A stretch of 64,000 nucleotides of DNA from Moringa oleifera. Lineage: Eukaryota; Streptophyta; Magnoliopsida; Brassicales; Moringaceae. A program made the position numbers and the translations under genes. Each line of letters opens with the position of its first letter. Within the stretch, counting starts at the first letter, position 1. Below the pieces are notes generated by a model that did no database searches, was not told where the DNA came from, and saw only the letters and a program-made list of their open reading frames with translations. Of the stretch, positions 13,050-25,770 are shown one piece after another. The stretch covers positions 5,728,501 to 5,792,500 of the forward strand of contig JAJFZO010000034.1 of assembly GCA_021397835.1 (NCBI GenBank). Direction: 5' to 3'.

Positions 13050-13775
13050 TAATTAGAATATAAATGCTATAATATAATTCAACCTTCCTAAGAATCCTCA
13101 AAATTGTTTTACTACCGTGGGCGATGGCATACTTTAAATAGTCTCAACTTTATCAAGATCGACTTCAATACCTTTCTCACTTATAATAAAGCCCAACAAT
13201 TTTTTTAATTTCATGCTGAAAGTGCACTCATTCAAATTCAATCGTAACTCATGTTTTTAAAGTCTTTCAAAAGTTTCCTTAGGTCTTCCACATGATCCTT
13301 GTCTTTCTTGGAATTAGGTATCATGTTATCAACGTAGACTTCAATTTTTTTTTGCATCATATCATGAAATAAGGTTACCATAGCGTGTTGGCAAGTTGGG
13401 CCAACATTTTTCCACCTAAATGGCATTACACAATAGCAAAAAGTTCCCCAAAGGGTGACAAATATGATTTTTTTTCATGTCCTACTATGCCATTATTATT
13501 TGGGTATATCCCAAGTATCCATCCATGAAAGAAAATAAGGAATATTTGGCTGTATTATTCACAAGAATATCGATATGTGACAATAAAAAGTTTTCCTTAA
13601 GACTTACTTAGTTAATATCTCTGTAATTTACACACATTTGTAACTTATCATCTTTCTTTGATACTAGGACTATGTTAGCCACCCATTTCAGGTAATGTGC
13701 CATAGCAATAAATATTGCATCCAATTATTTTTAGACCACTTCTTTAATTTTTTACAACACTTCCGACTTCATTCT
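13050..13775 (-). pseudogene. Reverse transcriptase (Tat-type), broken
   Basis: Minus strand from about 13775: LRRMKSEVL, AHYLKWVANIVLVSKKDD, MCVNYRDIN, HIDILVNNT, FSFMDGYLGYTQI, MPFRWKNVGPTCQHAMVTLF and then IEVYVDNMIPNSKKDKDHVE. The connection domain follows: LLGFIISEKGIEVDLDKV and GFLGRLNYI. The palm motif YVDD is YVDN, so one catalytic Asp is lost. Several in-frame stops and at least two frameshifts interrupt it. The order and motifs are unmistakable for Ty3/gypsy RT. Confidence 0.88.
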
Positions 13776-14849
13776 TCTTAATTTTTTTTTTAAATTAGTG
13801 GGCGTCTTGGTTTTAGTGGCAGTTTATGATTAATGATACTACTATCGAGCCCTCATATGTCTTCATATAATCATGCAAACACATTTGAATATTCCCTTAA
13901 CAATCTTATCAACTCTTTTCTTATGTTTGATGATAGAGTAATCTCAAACTTTACTTCCTTTTTTTTTTCTGTTTCAATTGCTTGATTTAATGGTCTTTGT
14001 GGATTCTTTATGAGGTATAATTTATTTTTTCTCTTGTTTAATCATTCTTGATAATTTTAGGGGTAATATATGTTCTCTACCATTTACTTGTGATTCAAAC
14101 TTGTCTTGGTATAGAAATTCTTTAGGATTCAATTTAAAATTAACATTCATAGCATTAAGATATTTCTTGTGTAACCCTAGACATGAAAAAGGGAATGATT
14201 TATTTGGATGCCAAAAAATAAATAAGAATGAAGAAGTGTAGAAAGAAAAAAAAAATCAGATGGAAGTAAAGCAGTGCATTCATTAATAATGATCAAATTT
14301 AGACATAAAGTTAGAAAATCACATTTCTTCAATAATGAAAACTACTAGCGATTTAGATGTCATCCAATTATTAAAAAAAAAAAATCTTGAGCGACATGGA
14401 TGGATTCCACAATCTTGTTCCTCCAAGTGTAAATATCCTATCATGTTGATCGAGAAGTAAGAAAGCTCTTCTACAAGTTGACTTCTAGTTTTGATGATAA
14501 CGTGTGTGAGCTTTTTATGGGTAATAAAACCAGCTAATCTGAATGCTCGATGCAATGGAATATTATAATCTATAGGCTTTAACTCATAAGTTTTCCCTTC
14601 AAACTACATCTTCCTCTTCTTATTCTTTTCTTCCATAATTTAGCTTTTCTTTGCTCTAGCTCTTTCGTAGCCCAAGCCAGTCTCATCTTTATTCTCAAGG
14701 ATATCTAGAGCCAATGATATTCCTTACGATTCTCCCCCAATCCTCTTCTAATTTTGCATCATTTACCCAAGTCTGCTCTAACTAGAATTTTATATTTTCA
14801 GAGATATGAGGCTTTTATGCCCATGCATGTTTAATAGCATTTATAAATT

Positions 14850-15356
14850 TTAGTACTCTAAATAAACTATCTTTTCTAGAGTCTCAATATATGAATGGCT
14901 CGATGAAATTGAAGCTATGATGTCTTCTTCTCCTTTGATAAGGATGAGCTGGTTATCCATAATCATCTTCACCTGTTGGTGTAGTGTCAAGGGCATGACC
15001 CTTGTCATATGAATCCAAGGCCTTCTAAGCAAGTTTTTAAAAGAAGTATTAGTATCCCTCACTTGGAATTCAATATTGTACATGGATGGACTTATCCTCA
15101 TTGACAATTCCATAACTCCAATCACTTCTCTTTTCGAGCCATCAAATGCTCATGTTGTTATTTTGCTTTAGCTCATGCATAATATATTCATTGAAAGCCT
15201 TAGAGGAATTATGTTCAATAAGGACCCATTATCCATCAAGACCTTCGAGATGGTATAACCCTTAGAGTCAGTTAATATATGTAAGGCTTTGGTAGAACCT
15301 CTGCCATCCATTGGAATTTTGTCATCATCGAACACGATAAAATTAGGAGCTGTCAA
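14850..15356 (-). pseudogene. Aspartic protease region (Tat-type), broken
   Basis: The first piece (15356-15168) reads FIVFDDDKIPMDGRGSTKAL and then SKVLMDNGSLLNIIPL. The second (15125-14850) reads SMYNIEFQVRDTNTSFKNLL, RRPWIHMTRVMPLTLHQQVK and LILIKGEEDI. This is the retropepsin-like domain of Tat/Athila elements, where the active site is D-N/S-G-S rather than D-T/S-G. The pieces are separated by a frameshift. Confidence 0.8.
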
Positions 15357-15959
15357 GTTTCTTACCGGTCACCCATCTTTTCTAAGGATACGTCATAGGA
15401 TGCCTCAATATTCTTTAACACTATCATTAAGGAATCACAATAGGACGCTAAACATAGTAAAAGTGATAACAGTGAGATCTTTGATGGTTTTCTTTGTAAT
15501 GGTCAATCACACTATATTTACTATGCTTAATGAATTTTAAAAACTCCAAAGCCTCATCTTCAGTGATAAGATGCCTTTTACCAATTTCTTTATCTTTTCT
15601 CTTCTCACTTGAGTAGACTACAACTTGCTTTCCTCTAACTCTAAATAATATGGCTTGGCCTTACCGTATTAGCTACATTAGATTCTCTTTTCTTTATTTG
15701 GTTTTGATCATTTCAAGTAACAACATGTGTATTCTTGTATGGAAAAGGTGTTGGTACCTTGATAACTACTTTTGATTGAATTTTACCTATAGCACTTTTA
15801 TATTTGCTTGATGGTTTATCACCTTAAATGAGCACACCATCACCAATGACTTCAATTTTGTGATGAAGGCTATCAATAGTCTTTTTTCTATAGTCTATAA
15901 CATGTTAACTGTTGGTTATCCATGCATTGATAATAGGTTATTACCTATATTTGGGCTGG

Positions 15960-17000
15960 TGTTAATATCAAACTTCAAGTCCATGATTAACAAAAGATTG
16001 GACCTTGTACTTAAGTGTTATGGAATTCTCTATATTGTAACCAATCATTCCATTATAGTAAGCACAAGTTGCCTCTTGGTCATACCACTCAGGGCATAGA
16101 GGTTGCATCTGTTTTAAGAAAGCTAGGGCCACTAGCCTTTTTTCCAGTAATTGAGAGATATAACTTTATAGACATCATAGGGATCGGTCTTATGAAGACC
16201 TTTGGATGTTAACTTTATGGTCCTACTTGTTTGAGATTGGGTAGGTTGAGATTTTGAGGGGTAATAGGGTGGTAATGCTGATGGCATTGTAGTGTTGCTA
16301 GCTTTAGTGTTGTATTTAATGACATTTATGGTTTAATAGTAGGATACAAGGAAAGGAATCCTTGAAAACTGGTACAAATGAGGTTGTAGGTTGAAAAATG
16401 GAGGCTGATATGAAGTTTATTAAGAAATCTAGTTTTTTTTCACCTTCTTTCTTCTTTCTCGTTGTGGTTTTCATTGCACTACTTTGGTCTTCCAATTGTC
16501 TAAGTCTATAAGTATTCTCAAAAATTCCCTTGCCTAATTAACTTTACGAACTTTTCTCTTGACATACTAAGCAACTTCTCATAAAATAGAGGCTTTAGAG
16601 TGTTAATAAATAATTCTGAAAACTCATCCTTAAACAAAGTTGAATAGACTCTTACTGCAACTTCACACTACCTTCAAGCATATTCCTTAAAGGAATTATC
16701 ATTTTTCTTGTACATATTTTGTAAAGTAATTTGATTTAGTATAACATCTATTATATGCTGGTGATGAGCATGAAGGCAACGAGTAAATCTTTCTAAGATT
16801 GGATTTTAAAAGCTTCTAGGTTAGTGTACCAATCTAAAGCTTCCTCCTTCAAGCTATCTTGAAAGCAATGTATAAGCAACTTTTGTCTGTTCTCCGTGCA
16901 TGTTATGTAAGTATATATAGATATACATGTATGGACTTTTAGTTCCATCAAATTTATTAAATTTTGGCACTTTGAATTTTGGTGGTAATAATAGTTAGGG
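15960..17000 (-). pseudogene. Gag (Tat-type), broken
   Basis: Minus-strand pieces in order: FKVPKFNKFDGTKSP (about 16985), a W-rich core with LEGGSFR, then SFKEYA and VAVRVYSTLFKDEFSELFIN, LFYEKLLSMSREKFVKLI, and a C-terminal CAYYNGMIGYNIENSITLK (about 16083) corresponding to the single C-x2-C/H-like knuckle of Tat gag. Numerous stops. Region 17000-17600 is probably the 5' part of gag but is too degraded to read. An open plus-strand frame there (17249-17563) is probably spurious. Confidence 0.72.
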
Positions 17001-18099
17001 CACTAAGTTGAGATATGAGATATCTAGCCCTTGAAATTTGCAATTCTCTTCAAATACTTTCACTTTTTCTGTTAACATTGTGTACTTCTGCAGTTGTATT
17101 TTGTTTTTGACACTTTTAGTCCTCAACTTCTTTATTTCTATTAGGTTATCCAAGTAGAGTATATAGACCGGTTTCCTAACTTTTGATATTCTAGTGTATG
17201 CATCATATCTTGGTTTTCATGAATAGGAGTGAATCCTAATGGGCGATCATGTTAAGGATTTCCCTAATGGGCCAAAAATGTCTTATTTCCCACAACATGC
17301 ATATCCTTTTGTGTCCCTTGATCTATAACGACTCCATTTCCCTTAACTATCAATTACAACATATTCATCATTTGGAGGAATTGGGATTACATCTCTTCTT
17401 GGATGCATGTCATTTTCTCTTTTGCCTTTTATTGGCTTTTGATCATCTCATGTTGGGTTATTTACATGTTCTCCAACCTTTTCATCCTAACTTGCTAATC
17501 TTCTATATTAGCTTTTGTCTTCTAGTGAGTTCCATAGGTCTTTATAATGAGATGGTGTTTTAATTTCCCTGTACTTATCTTGTCATCTTAAATTGAATAT
17601 TTTAGTGTCAGAATGGAATGCATGCATGCATGATGGTTAGTATGAATGGAAAAATATAAGGAAATTTATTAACTTTACAACTTCAAAACAAACATAAATT
17701 TTCATTAATTTCATAAAGTACCTGTATACATGGTCAATATCTAACACTTGATACATTATCATAACGACTTCTATAGCTTTTTCAACTCGAAGTAAGACGA
17801 CATTAATGTTTTCCTGGCTGTTTTCAGTTTTGCCATATATTCTTTTTTTAATTTTTGGACTAGTTTAAACATATCTCTCATGCCTTATTCTTTAAAAATT
17901 TTGAATTTTTCACTACTTTTTTTAGTTTTATGCACAAGTTATCTTGTTTCAACATGTGCTCTAAATGAAATATTTAATGCTAATATTGTTCGTCATTTAG
18001 CTATTACATTTGCATTAATTCTTTAATTTTGTTCCTATGTGAAGATCATTAAGCTCCACCATATCCTTTAGCCTTCAAATTTCTCATTCTTACTCTTGT

Positions 18100-19245
18100 A
18101 AGGCTATAGTCAACTTATCTCACTTTTAAAAGCTCCACTCCAACTGTCGATCCTTTACTCGCATTTGCTTTTGCAATTGATTTACTTGTGTAATGAGGAG
18201 TTTCGATTTTCCTTCTTTCTTCTTCACTGTATGAGTCCAAGTCTCGATTTTATCTTCTAGCCTTAATTTTTTATTTTTCTTAGCTTTCACTTGAATCTTA
18301 TGCTTCCTTCTTAGCTACACCCTTTCGTCCTTCATCTTTTTGACAATTTCTTCTTGAACTTGCACTTCATACTGTAAAAAATCTATTTTTCCCTTGAGTT
18401 TAGGTTTCTCAGTTTCTTGTTCTTTTATTTCTTGCTTATCTTTTGCTTATATCTTTTAATCTCTATTTTATTTGATATCGGTATATAAGAAGATGTTGAA
18501 TGTAAAAACTATATTGGTAAAACAACATTTCTAATCCCTCTTACTTTTCATTGGTCATATTCTGGTGTTATCTTATTATTTAGCTTCTTTCTTACGATCC
18601 AGTAAGTCTACTTACATGCTTCTATAATTTCATATATCCGTTCTGAGGGATTTGACTCATCATATATGAATTTCTTATTTGTTAATCTATGAGTTACTAG
18701 CACAAACTATCTTACTTCAAGCTGTTTAAGCATTTAAAGTGGTGTATATCCAATTCCATCCCATAATCCTAAAAATGGTGCATAATTGAGCTTTTTGCAT
18801 TGATATAAAATAGACTCATATGAGATCGATTAGGCCAGTTGGTGAACTTTTCCTTTCACCATCTCGAATAAAGATCTTATCCAATTCATCCAATTTTTTC
18901 AATGCATGCCACGTCACTTTAAAAAAGTCTTTAATTGGATTCTTATTCAGGAAACCCTTAAATACTTTTTCAATGCTCATAAAATGACTTATAGTAGTCA
19001 TCCAAATATTTTGCTTTCCCATTCCACTTGTAATAGTTCAATGACATGAAAACTTTTGATAAAATAGGTAGAACTAGATTGGCGTCATGCCTAATCATAC
19101 TAAAAAGATCTGTGCCTATCATTTCAATGTGCCCTTGAACCTTTAGAAACATCACTAGCCTATATATGGCTAAAGCTAAACCAACCTTTCCGACATGTTT
19201 TTTGATATGATTCTGCATGAACTTCAGGAGAAAATCTTTCACCAA
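18100..19245 (-). pseudogene. DUF7745-type ORF upstream of gag
   Basis: Two open pieces (19245-18970 and 19022-18816) overlap in different frames. They read GLALAIYRLVMFLKVQGHIE, PILSKVFMSLNYYKWNG and ISHFMSIEKVFKGFLNK. The pattern GL-x-x-IYG-x-V-x-FP-x-V-x-G-x-I and the following LxYC/Y repeat are typical of DUF7745 proteins encoded by plant Tat/Ogre-type elements. Downstream, at about 18440-18120, the strand reads as a Lys/Glu-rich coiled coil (VKKMKDERVQL, KNKKLRLEDKIETW). The function of this protein is unknown. The copy has frameshifts. Confidence 0.65.
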
Positions 19246-19299
19246 GCATTTGTTTTCCCTTTTTCTCTTTAAATGTTTTTCAACCTCTTCTTTTCATAT

Positions 19300-21290
19300 C
19301 CCTAAAATTATGGCTTGAGGCAATTGGCACTGCATGTCATGCTGTTAATGGTGTTTATTTAAAACTAAAATCCACTAAAACTCCTTAAGAGATTTGAAAA
19401 GAAAACACTTAATTTAAAGTACTTTCATGTATTTAGATGTATATGTAATATATTGAAAAATCATAACCCTTTGAGAAAGTTTGCCTCAAGAAGTGATTAT
19501 AGAATATTTCTTAGATACTCTGTAAATAGTAAGACTTGCTGCGTATATAACTTGAGAACTAAAACTATCATGGAATGTACAAATGTTATTACTGATGATT
19601 TTAAAGAGCTTGCAGATCTTTCTCTTAATAGTAATGCAAGAGGTCTTACTAAGGAACTTATTTGAAACAACTTCATAGAAGAAAGAAATAATACTATTGT
19701 AATTTTGGTTATAATGCTAGTAGCAACTAAACTTGCTGTACTACCTTAAACATAATTTGATGAGGACAACAACCTCAATTTTAAGATTAATGATCTTTTT
19801 AGATGAAAGCCATCTTCTAGAATCAAGAAATCATCCTATCATTGAAGTTAATGAAGAATTGCAAGAAGGAAGATAAATAAAGAGTACAACTAGACCAAAC
19901 TACAAAGAAATGGTCAAGTTTATCTATTAAGCTCTACTTGATGAATGCTGGATCTAAGCCATGTAGGAAGAACTAGAAAAATTAGATAGGAACCAAGTAT
20001 GGACTCTTGTACCTAGGTAATATAACTAGGAATAAAGCAAGACTAATAGTCAGGTATAAGGGATAGACTTTGATGAAACTTTTGCTTCTGTTGTTAGAAT
20101 ACAATAAATTAGACTTTTGTTAAGCATTACATGTTTAGTTGGGTCTAAACTATATTAAATGGATGTCAAGGCTACCTTTTCAAATGGGATTCTAAATGAA
20201 GAAGTATATGTTGAGCAACTTAAAGGGTTTGAACATCTGTAATATCCTCATCATGTGTTTAAATTGAATAAGGCGCTATATGGGTTGAAACAAGCTCTTA
20301 AAGCTTGGTTGAATGCTTAACAAACTTCTTACTAGATAAAGGCTATAAGAGAAGAGGAGCTGATATAACTATTTTTATTAATAAATGTAACATTGATATT
20401 ATAATTGCTGAAATTTATGTTGATGATAAAGTGTTTGGTTTAACCTCTTAAAAATAAACTTTTTGAGTTTATTGATTAAATAAAAAGTGAGTTTAAAATG
20501 AGCATGATTGGGTAGTTGAAATACTTCTTAAGGTTACAGGTTAAGCAATTTAATGATAGGATCTTTATATCCCAAAATAAGTATACTAAGGACTTAGTAA
20601 AGAAATTTGGCTCAGAACATGCTAAACACATGAGAACCCCAATGAACACAATGAGAATGATAAATCAGTAGATCCTAGAATATATAGAAACATGATTGGA
20701 AGTCTTTTTTCTTTAACTGTAGTAGATTATATATATGCTTTAATGTGGCTACTGTGCAAGTATCAAGCTAATCCAAAAGAATCACATCTTAAAGCTATGA
20801 AACAAATCACAAGATATGTAAATGGTAGTGTTGATCTTGGTATTTAGTACTCTAACAATATAACTTTAAGTCTTGTAAGTTTTCGTGATGCTAATTGGGT
20901 AGAAAATATTGATGATAGGAAGAGCATTTTTTATGGGTATTTTTACCTTGGTAACAACATGGTATCTTAGTATAGTAAAAAACAAAACTTAATTTCTTTG
21001 CCTACTACTAAAGCAAAATTCATAATCGTTGGAAGTTATTGTGCCAAACTTTTTCGGATGAAACAAATGTTTGAAGATTATAGTATTAAGCAAAATATAG
21101 TGTCTATACACTATGAAAATTCTAGTGTTATTCACATTTTTAAATATTATGTACATCATCCTAAACTAAGCAGATCGATATAAGATATCACTTTACAAGA
21201 GAGTTGATTAAAAATAAAACTGTTGTCTTGGAGTACCTAGTTGACATTTTCACTAAGGCATTAAATGTTATTAAAGTTGAATAATTAAGA
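19300..21290 (+). pseudogene. Copia pol remnant: integrase end, RT and RNase H
   Basis: The integrase tail reads WLEAIGTACHAVNGVYLKLK at about 19318. The post-integrase region (19453-19665) reads KFASRSDYRIFLRYS and VYNLRTKTIMECTNVI. RT follows: EELEKLDRNQVWTLVPR, DVKATFSNGILNEEVYVEQL, KLNKALYGLKQALKAW, LKYFLRLQVKQF. RNase H follows: KAMKQITRYVNGSVDLGI, FRDANWVENIDDRKS, then 20998-21183 with PTTKAKFIIVGSYCAKLF. The end reads TKALNVIK. Many stops, so nonfunctional. Confidence 0.88.
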
Positions 21291-22049
21291 AATGCTTTAA
21301 GGCTTTGCATCATGTAAGAACATTATGCAATAAAATTTTCATCTAAGAACCATTATTTGCTATGAGTGTAAGTAGGATATTGATTGTGTTCATGAATGTT
21401 CATTGGATATCTTGAAAAATCTTGCTTTTAACTTTGGTTTGTCAATTTGATAGTGTTTTATGATATATTTGTTATCCTGTCAAGAAAAGAATCTAGAAGG
21501 AACACATCTAAAAAGTGAAAGTCAAATTGGTTAAACACATGGTTAACTTGAACTTTCATAAACTGGTGGTCTATAATGTTTCAATTGATTCTTTAACTAA
21601 ATGTTTAGATTCTAATAAAAATATTTGAGTGCAGATTTAATCATATGTTTAAAAGCATGGCAATATATCCTATGGATGCATACATGTCGAAGTAAAATAC
21701 TACCTCTTAACCACCAGTAGGTTGGCCACTAGATGAACGGGTATAAATAAATGCTAGTTAAAATACAGAAAAGAGAAGGTTACAACAGTAATATATATAT
21801 ATATATATATGACCACTACAACTATTGCAATAACTAATTGTGCGATAGGTGGTATCCCTAACCCTTCTCTACCTTAGAGATAGGTTTTATTTTCATGTGT
21901 CTTGTCATTAATGGGTTTAATAATGGTCTAATAGTGAGACAACGGGCATTTATTTTGAACATATGAGGGGAATAATTCCTAAATCATGGTTAACATTTTA
22001 TTCTTTTTTAAAAAATTTTATTCTTAATTGAAGTTGAATCCTCCATATA

Positions 22050-23560
22050 AAAATTATTGATAATAAAATCTAGGGATGCTACTTGCTTAAGTGCAAAAAG
22101 TTTATTTGAGATGGTGCTTGATGTAGTTGGTCAAAAATCTGAACCTATAAAGTCAAATCTTATGGCTTATTCTACTTCATCCTTGTCTTCCAAAACTAAA
22201 ATAGATCCTATTGAAGCTTCCACAAAAAGCCATGGATTTAAAACCTATGACCTACCTCAAACAAATGCCCCAGTACAAAAGTACACCTCTTGTTTCACTA
22301 AGGGTGTTTGGTGACCTAATGCCTTCATCCTCTGGTGCTTCTCTACTAGTTGCATAATGTTCTTCTAGAGAACCTTTTAATTTGAGAATAATGGCATGAA
22401 AATGTAAAAAAGATAATTTTCGACTCTAAGAAAAGTGACTAGATTTTGTCTTTAAGCAAGTTGCAACTCTAGTTGTAATAGAAAGTGCGGTTGAGCTAGA
22501 TAAAGATGAAAAGAAACTTTATGCAACACCCTGTGCAAATTTTAGTGAAAAATAAGTTTTGTGATCACTAAAGCTTACTCTTCTTTATTTTATATTGCTA
22601 AGAATGAAAAACTATACAAAAAAAAAAAAACTCTATGAGATAATTTATTTGTGAAAGAATAATAGATGATCAGGGCTTTAGAAAGGCAAGTCTGGTTAAA
22701 TTTTTAAAATCATAAGAATTGTTTGGGTCAGTTTCGAATGCTGAATTTTTTAATCCAAATATGGTATATGAGTTTTACTCGAATTAGAATAGTGAGATTA
22801 ATGATGTCACATTTGCAAAATACCATAAAGACTATGTGAGAGTGGATGTTTATGACTTCTCATCTCATAAATTGTGATAAATAGATTTTTAAGATGCTCT
22901 CTACTATCCCCTAGCGTCTCTTTGTCTAATATGGATAAGATACTTGTAATCCTTACTCGTCATGAAGGGGTTAAATGGCCACACAAAAAAAAATGACATG
23001 TGCAATTCTTTTAAATTTTCTATTAAATATTGTATTATACATAAAGTGGTGGTTAACAAGTTGATACCTAACAAGTACTAATAAAAGGTACATAGAAATC
23101 TTGTTCTTGTGTTGTACAAGGTAGATTATAACTTGGGTTACAACCTTGGACAACTTATGTTCAAGCTAATTATGAGGCTTGTTAAGTCGACTATAACTAA
23201 TCGATATTGTTTTTTCTTGCTTTAATATAATGTAGCCATTATCGGGAAAGAGCAGCTTACTGCTCCCCAGATCCTAAGGATATCAAGCATGTACATAAAA
23301 AGGAGTCATGCCAACGATATAGTCCAAAACCCACCTTTAGATGCTGAAACTAATGTTGTTCCACTAATTCGGCCTTTTGTTGCGACTTCTAGTTCAACAT
23401 ACCCTGGAGTCACTTCATCTAGAATATATAACTTCTTGCAAGCTAAACTACAAAGTAGAAGAGGAAATTTTTATAAGAGATTGAGGTTAGAAAGTTTGAG
23501 CTTATTCATATTCTCAAAGAGTGCACTATTTTAAAATCGTCGGCTTAAAGTAACTCAAAT
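22050..23560 (+). pseudogene. Envelope-like ORF of Sirevirus type, broken
   Basis: An open segment at 22057-22314 (85 codons, Ser/Thr/Lys-rich) is followed by a broken stretch with NPNMVYEFYSN (about 22755) and YHKDYVRVDVYDFSSH. Then come VNKLIPNKY and a segment with LVLVLYKVDYNLGYNLGQLM at about 23100. A last open piece at 23289-23534 includes TSSSTYPGVTSSRIYNFLQA. This order matches the envelope-like or 'putative plant transposon' protein found 3' of pol in Sireviruses and Athila elements. Its role is not established. Frameshifts and stops break it. Confidence 0.65.
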
Positions 23561-23627
23561 TTTGGCTTTTACTGACAATCAAGAAGAGAAACATGGATAA
23601 TGGAATAGACCTTAAGTGGGAGTGTAT

Positions 23628-24549
23628 TGATGGCTAGACTTGATTATTGAACGAAGAATGAAGCATATATATAAATATATTTGAAGAAGATGCTAAGCAG
23701 GTCTGAAGAGGGGAGCAAAAGCAGAGTTTTGAATGATGTAGATTGTTTCGAATGAAGAAGATTAAAGAATTTGATTCTTAACTTAGGCTTTACTATATGT
23801 TTTACTAAAAATACTAAAGAGAGAGATTGTTAGAAAATATAAGTTAAAATGTTGGTAAGGTTTTGTGCAAATATATTTTAAGACGACTTTTTATAATTGT
23901 AAGTTGGCAAGTATCTAGAGAATGGGCAAGTAGCATTAAAATATTTTGTTGCCATGGGCAAATATTATACGGGGTGATATTTTCATGTCTCTAGATATAG
24001 CAAGTACCATTGGGACACTATATTGGTTAAGCTTTATAGGAAAGAATCATCATGAGATGATTGTTATGATAACACCTAAGCCAAATGTATCTTAAAAGGT
24101 GGAGCACTATACAAGTGCATTAAGTCTACTTGGAAAAAGATATGCACGATATTATGAGTGATCTTCCAAAAGTCAAGAAGCACTTTATTTGAGATTGGTA
24201 TACGTTGATGTTTAACGATACTCTTTGGGAGAAGAATCAACTATTTTCATAACGAAAACACCGATGCACATTGAAGAAAGTTCAAGTATAAGTGCAAGTT
24301 TAAGAGAATATAACTGTGTTTCAGTGTGTGTTACAATATTGATTGTAACAATTGAAAAAGAGATTCTTAACTATGTAAGAAATAATTAGTGTTTGTAAGT
24401 AGTTTAACAAAAATAATGAATTGGTTACATTTAGGCGTTTCCCATGGACATAAGTTGCATAATCAAACCATGTAAACTTTTACATGTTTCTTTTATTTTA
24501 TGTTTCGACTACAATTGTTGTTATCTTTCTGTTACCTACTATTACAACA
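23628..24549 (+). repeat. 3' LTR of the Sirevirus-like element (ends inferred)
   Basis: It begins just after the purine tract AAGTGGGAGTG at 23613-23624, with TGATGGCTAGACTTG, and plausibly ends ...ATTACAACA at 24549. The length of about 0.9 kb is normal for the lineage. A TATA-like stretch lies near 23670. No 5' LTR is present for comparison, so the ends are inferred from the tract and the TG...CA rule. Confidence 0.5.
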
Positions 24550-25570
24550 TAAAGTACTATGGGATCTTTCACATTCGCTTATAATTTTCATTTGGTTTCG
24601 GTTATTAATAATTATTTATGAAAAATAAACTCAAAAGAACAATTAGCTAAAGTAAACTTTCCAAATAAAAAAGATTCTTTTAAAAGTTTGGGACAAGAAC
24701 AGCGTCATTTAACTTATATTTTCTTTTCTTTTCTTTTTTTAAGCAATATTTACGTTATTGACATGAGAAATGTTTACACCATTACTATAACCCACTAAAA
24801 TCATGTCATTTATGTTATAAAGTCTTAAAGAGAAGGTAAACATTTCTTTACAAACATGAGAAATGTGACAAATTGATTTAGATTCTTTCGAGTATTCATC
24901 AGTAGTTCAACACCCTTTGCAAATCCTCATGAGCAATTTATTTACATTTCCTCCATTTCTCCATGGTGAAAAGGAGTCGTAAACGTTCAAGTGTAGATCA
25001 AACCTCATTTGTTCATGTTTACCTCCTCAAGAATTAAACTCAGCACATCTTCCTCCACAAAGCAAAGCAACCATGAAACTGAAAAACCATTATTGATGCA
25101 CTAGGGCTTCTAAAGGGAATTGAGAATTTTGTACCTTTTTCATCTACAATTTTTGGGCAAGAAGAAAATGACGTCAAGTTTTTTTTTTGGATGAAATATA
25201 AGGACAAATTTTACGGATATGCTAGTTGGCTTTGATACTCTAAGAATATTTTAGAAATGAGACAAGAAGTTGCACTATTTTATATTGTTAATCATCAATA
25301 TATGAAATTGTACAACATTAATTCAGGATAAAAGTAAATTATAATTTACATAAAATTAGGTGCTGACAATGAAAAAAAACTATTACAAGAAATATGCTGG
25401 TTATCCTGACCTATTGAAGGATTGCAAATGAAATAAAAATTGAAAGCTGATATTTTTCATAATTAGATTTGCTGCAATAATCATTATTAAAAAGAAAAAT
25501 AAGTTTTGTTTGAGATTTTCTATTATTGTTACCTGTTTTAGTTTCCATTCAAATTATCAATTCAGCTTTC
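24550..25570. other. AT-rich DNA, no gene seen
   Basis: No open frame above 60 codons and no recognisable motif. Confidence 0.5.
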
Positions 25571-25770
25571 TTGTTTAGCGTGTTTTTGCTGATTATATTT
25601 TGCTTTTGTTATATGCTGATAATATAATTATTATGACTGGCAATAGTAAAGGAATTTCCCACGCTCAAGTCAATTATGGTTGTCAAAATTCCGTTGATAT
25701 AAAAGCTATAATATCTTCTTTTAATAGTGGATAAGAATTTTCTGGTTCTTATTTGGACAGGTTCAAGATT
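25570..25770 (+). pseudogene. Short Ty1/copia RT fragment
   Basis: One plus frame reads VFADYILLLLYADNIIIMTGN at about 25576-25640. This is the copia RT palm segment, whose usual form is L-L-Y-V-D-D-I/M-I-x-T-G. The second catalytic Asp is Asn here. Nothing else of pol was found around it, so this is an isolated remnant. Confidence 0.5.

Larger units (their letters stand above)
11281..19290 (-). mobile_element. Decayed Ty3/gypsy LTR retrotransposon, Tat/Ogre-like, with DUF7745 ORF upstream of gag
   Basis: Domains appear on the minus strand in transcription order: DUF7745 ORF (19245 to about 18100), gag (about 17000-15960), protease (15356-14850), RT (about 13775-13050), RNase H (about 12500-12130) and integrase (about 11900-11440). 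PR-RT-RH-IN is the Ty3/gypsy order. The RNase H and integrase motifs, and the extra ORF before gag, fit the Tat/Ogre group. Every domain carries stops or frameshifts, so the copy is dead. No LTR pair could be located. At the 5' side the element stops within about 60 bp of a copia element on the other strand, so its 5' LTR is lost or displaced. Boundaries are approximate. Confidence 0.85.
19300..24549 (+). mobile_element. Decayed Ty1/copia retrotransposon, Sirevirus lineage, 5'-truncated
   Basis: Plus-strand order: integrase C-terminal part (from about 19300), RT (about 19900-20650), RNase H (about 20700-21290), envelope-like ORF (about 22050-23540), polypurine tract (about 23612-23624) and 3' LTR (about 23628-24549). 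IN before RT defines Ty1/copia. The envelope-like ORF after pol points to Sireviruses. The 5' LTR, gag, protease and most of integrase are absent. The left edge meets the minus-strand Tat element at about 19250-19300. Stops throughout. Confidence 0.85.

Noticed and set aside
15289..15540. Plus-strand ORF of 83 codons
   Set aside because: Overlaps the Tat protease on the other strand; its product is unlike any family.
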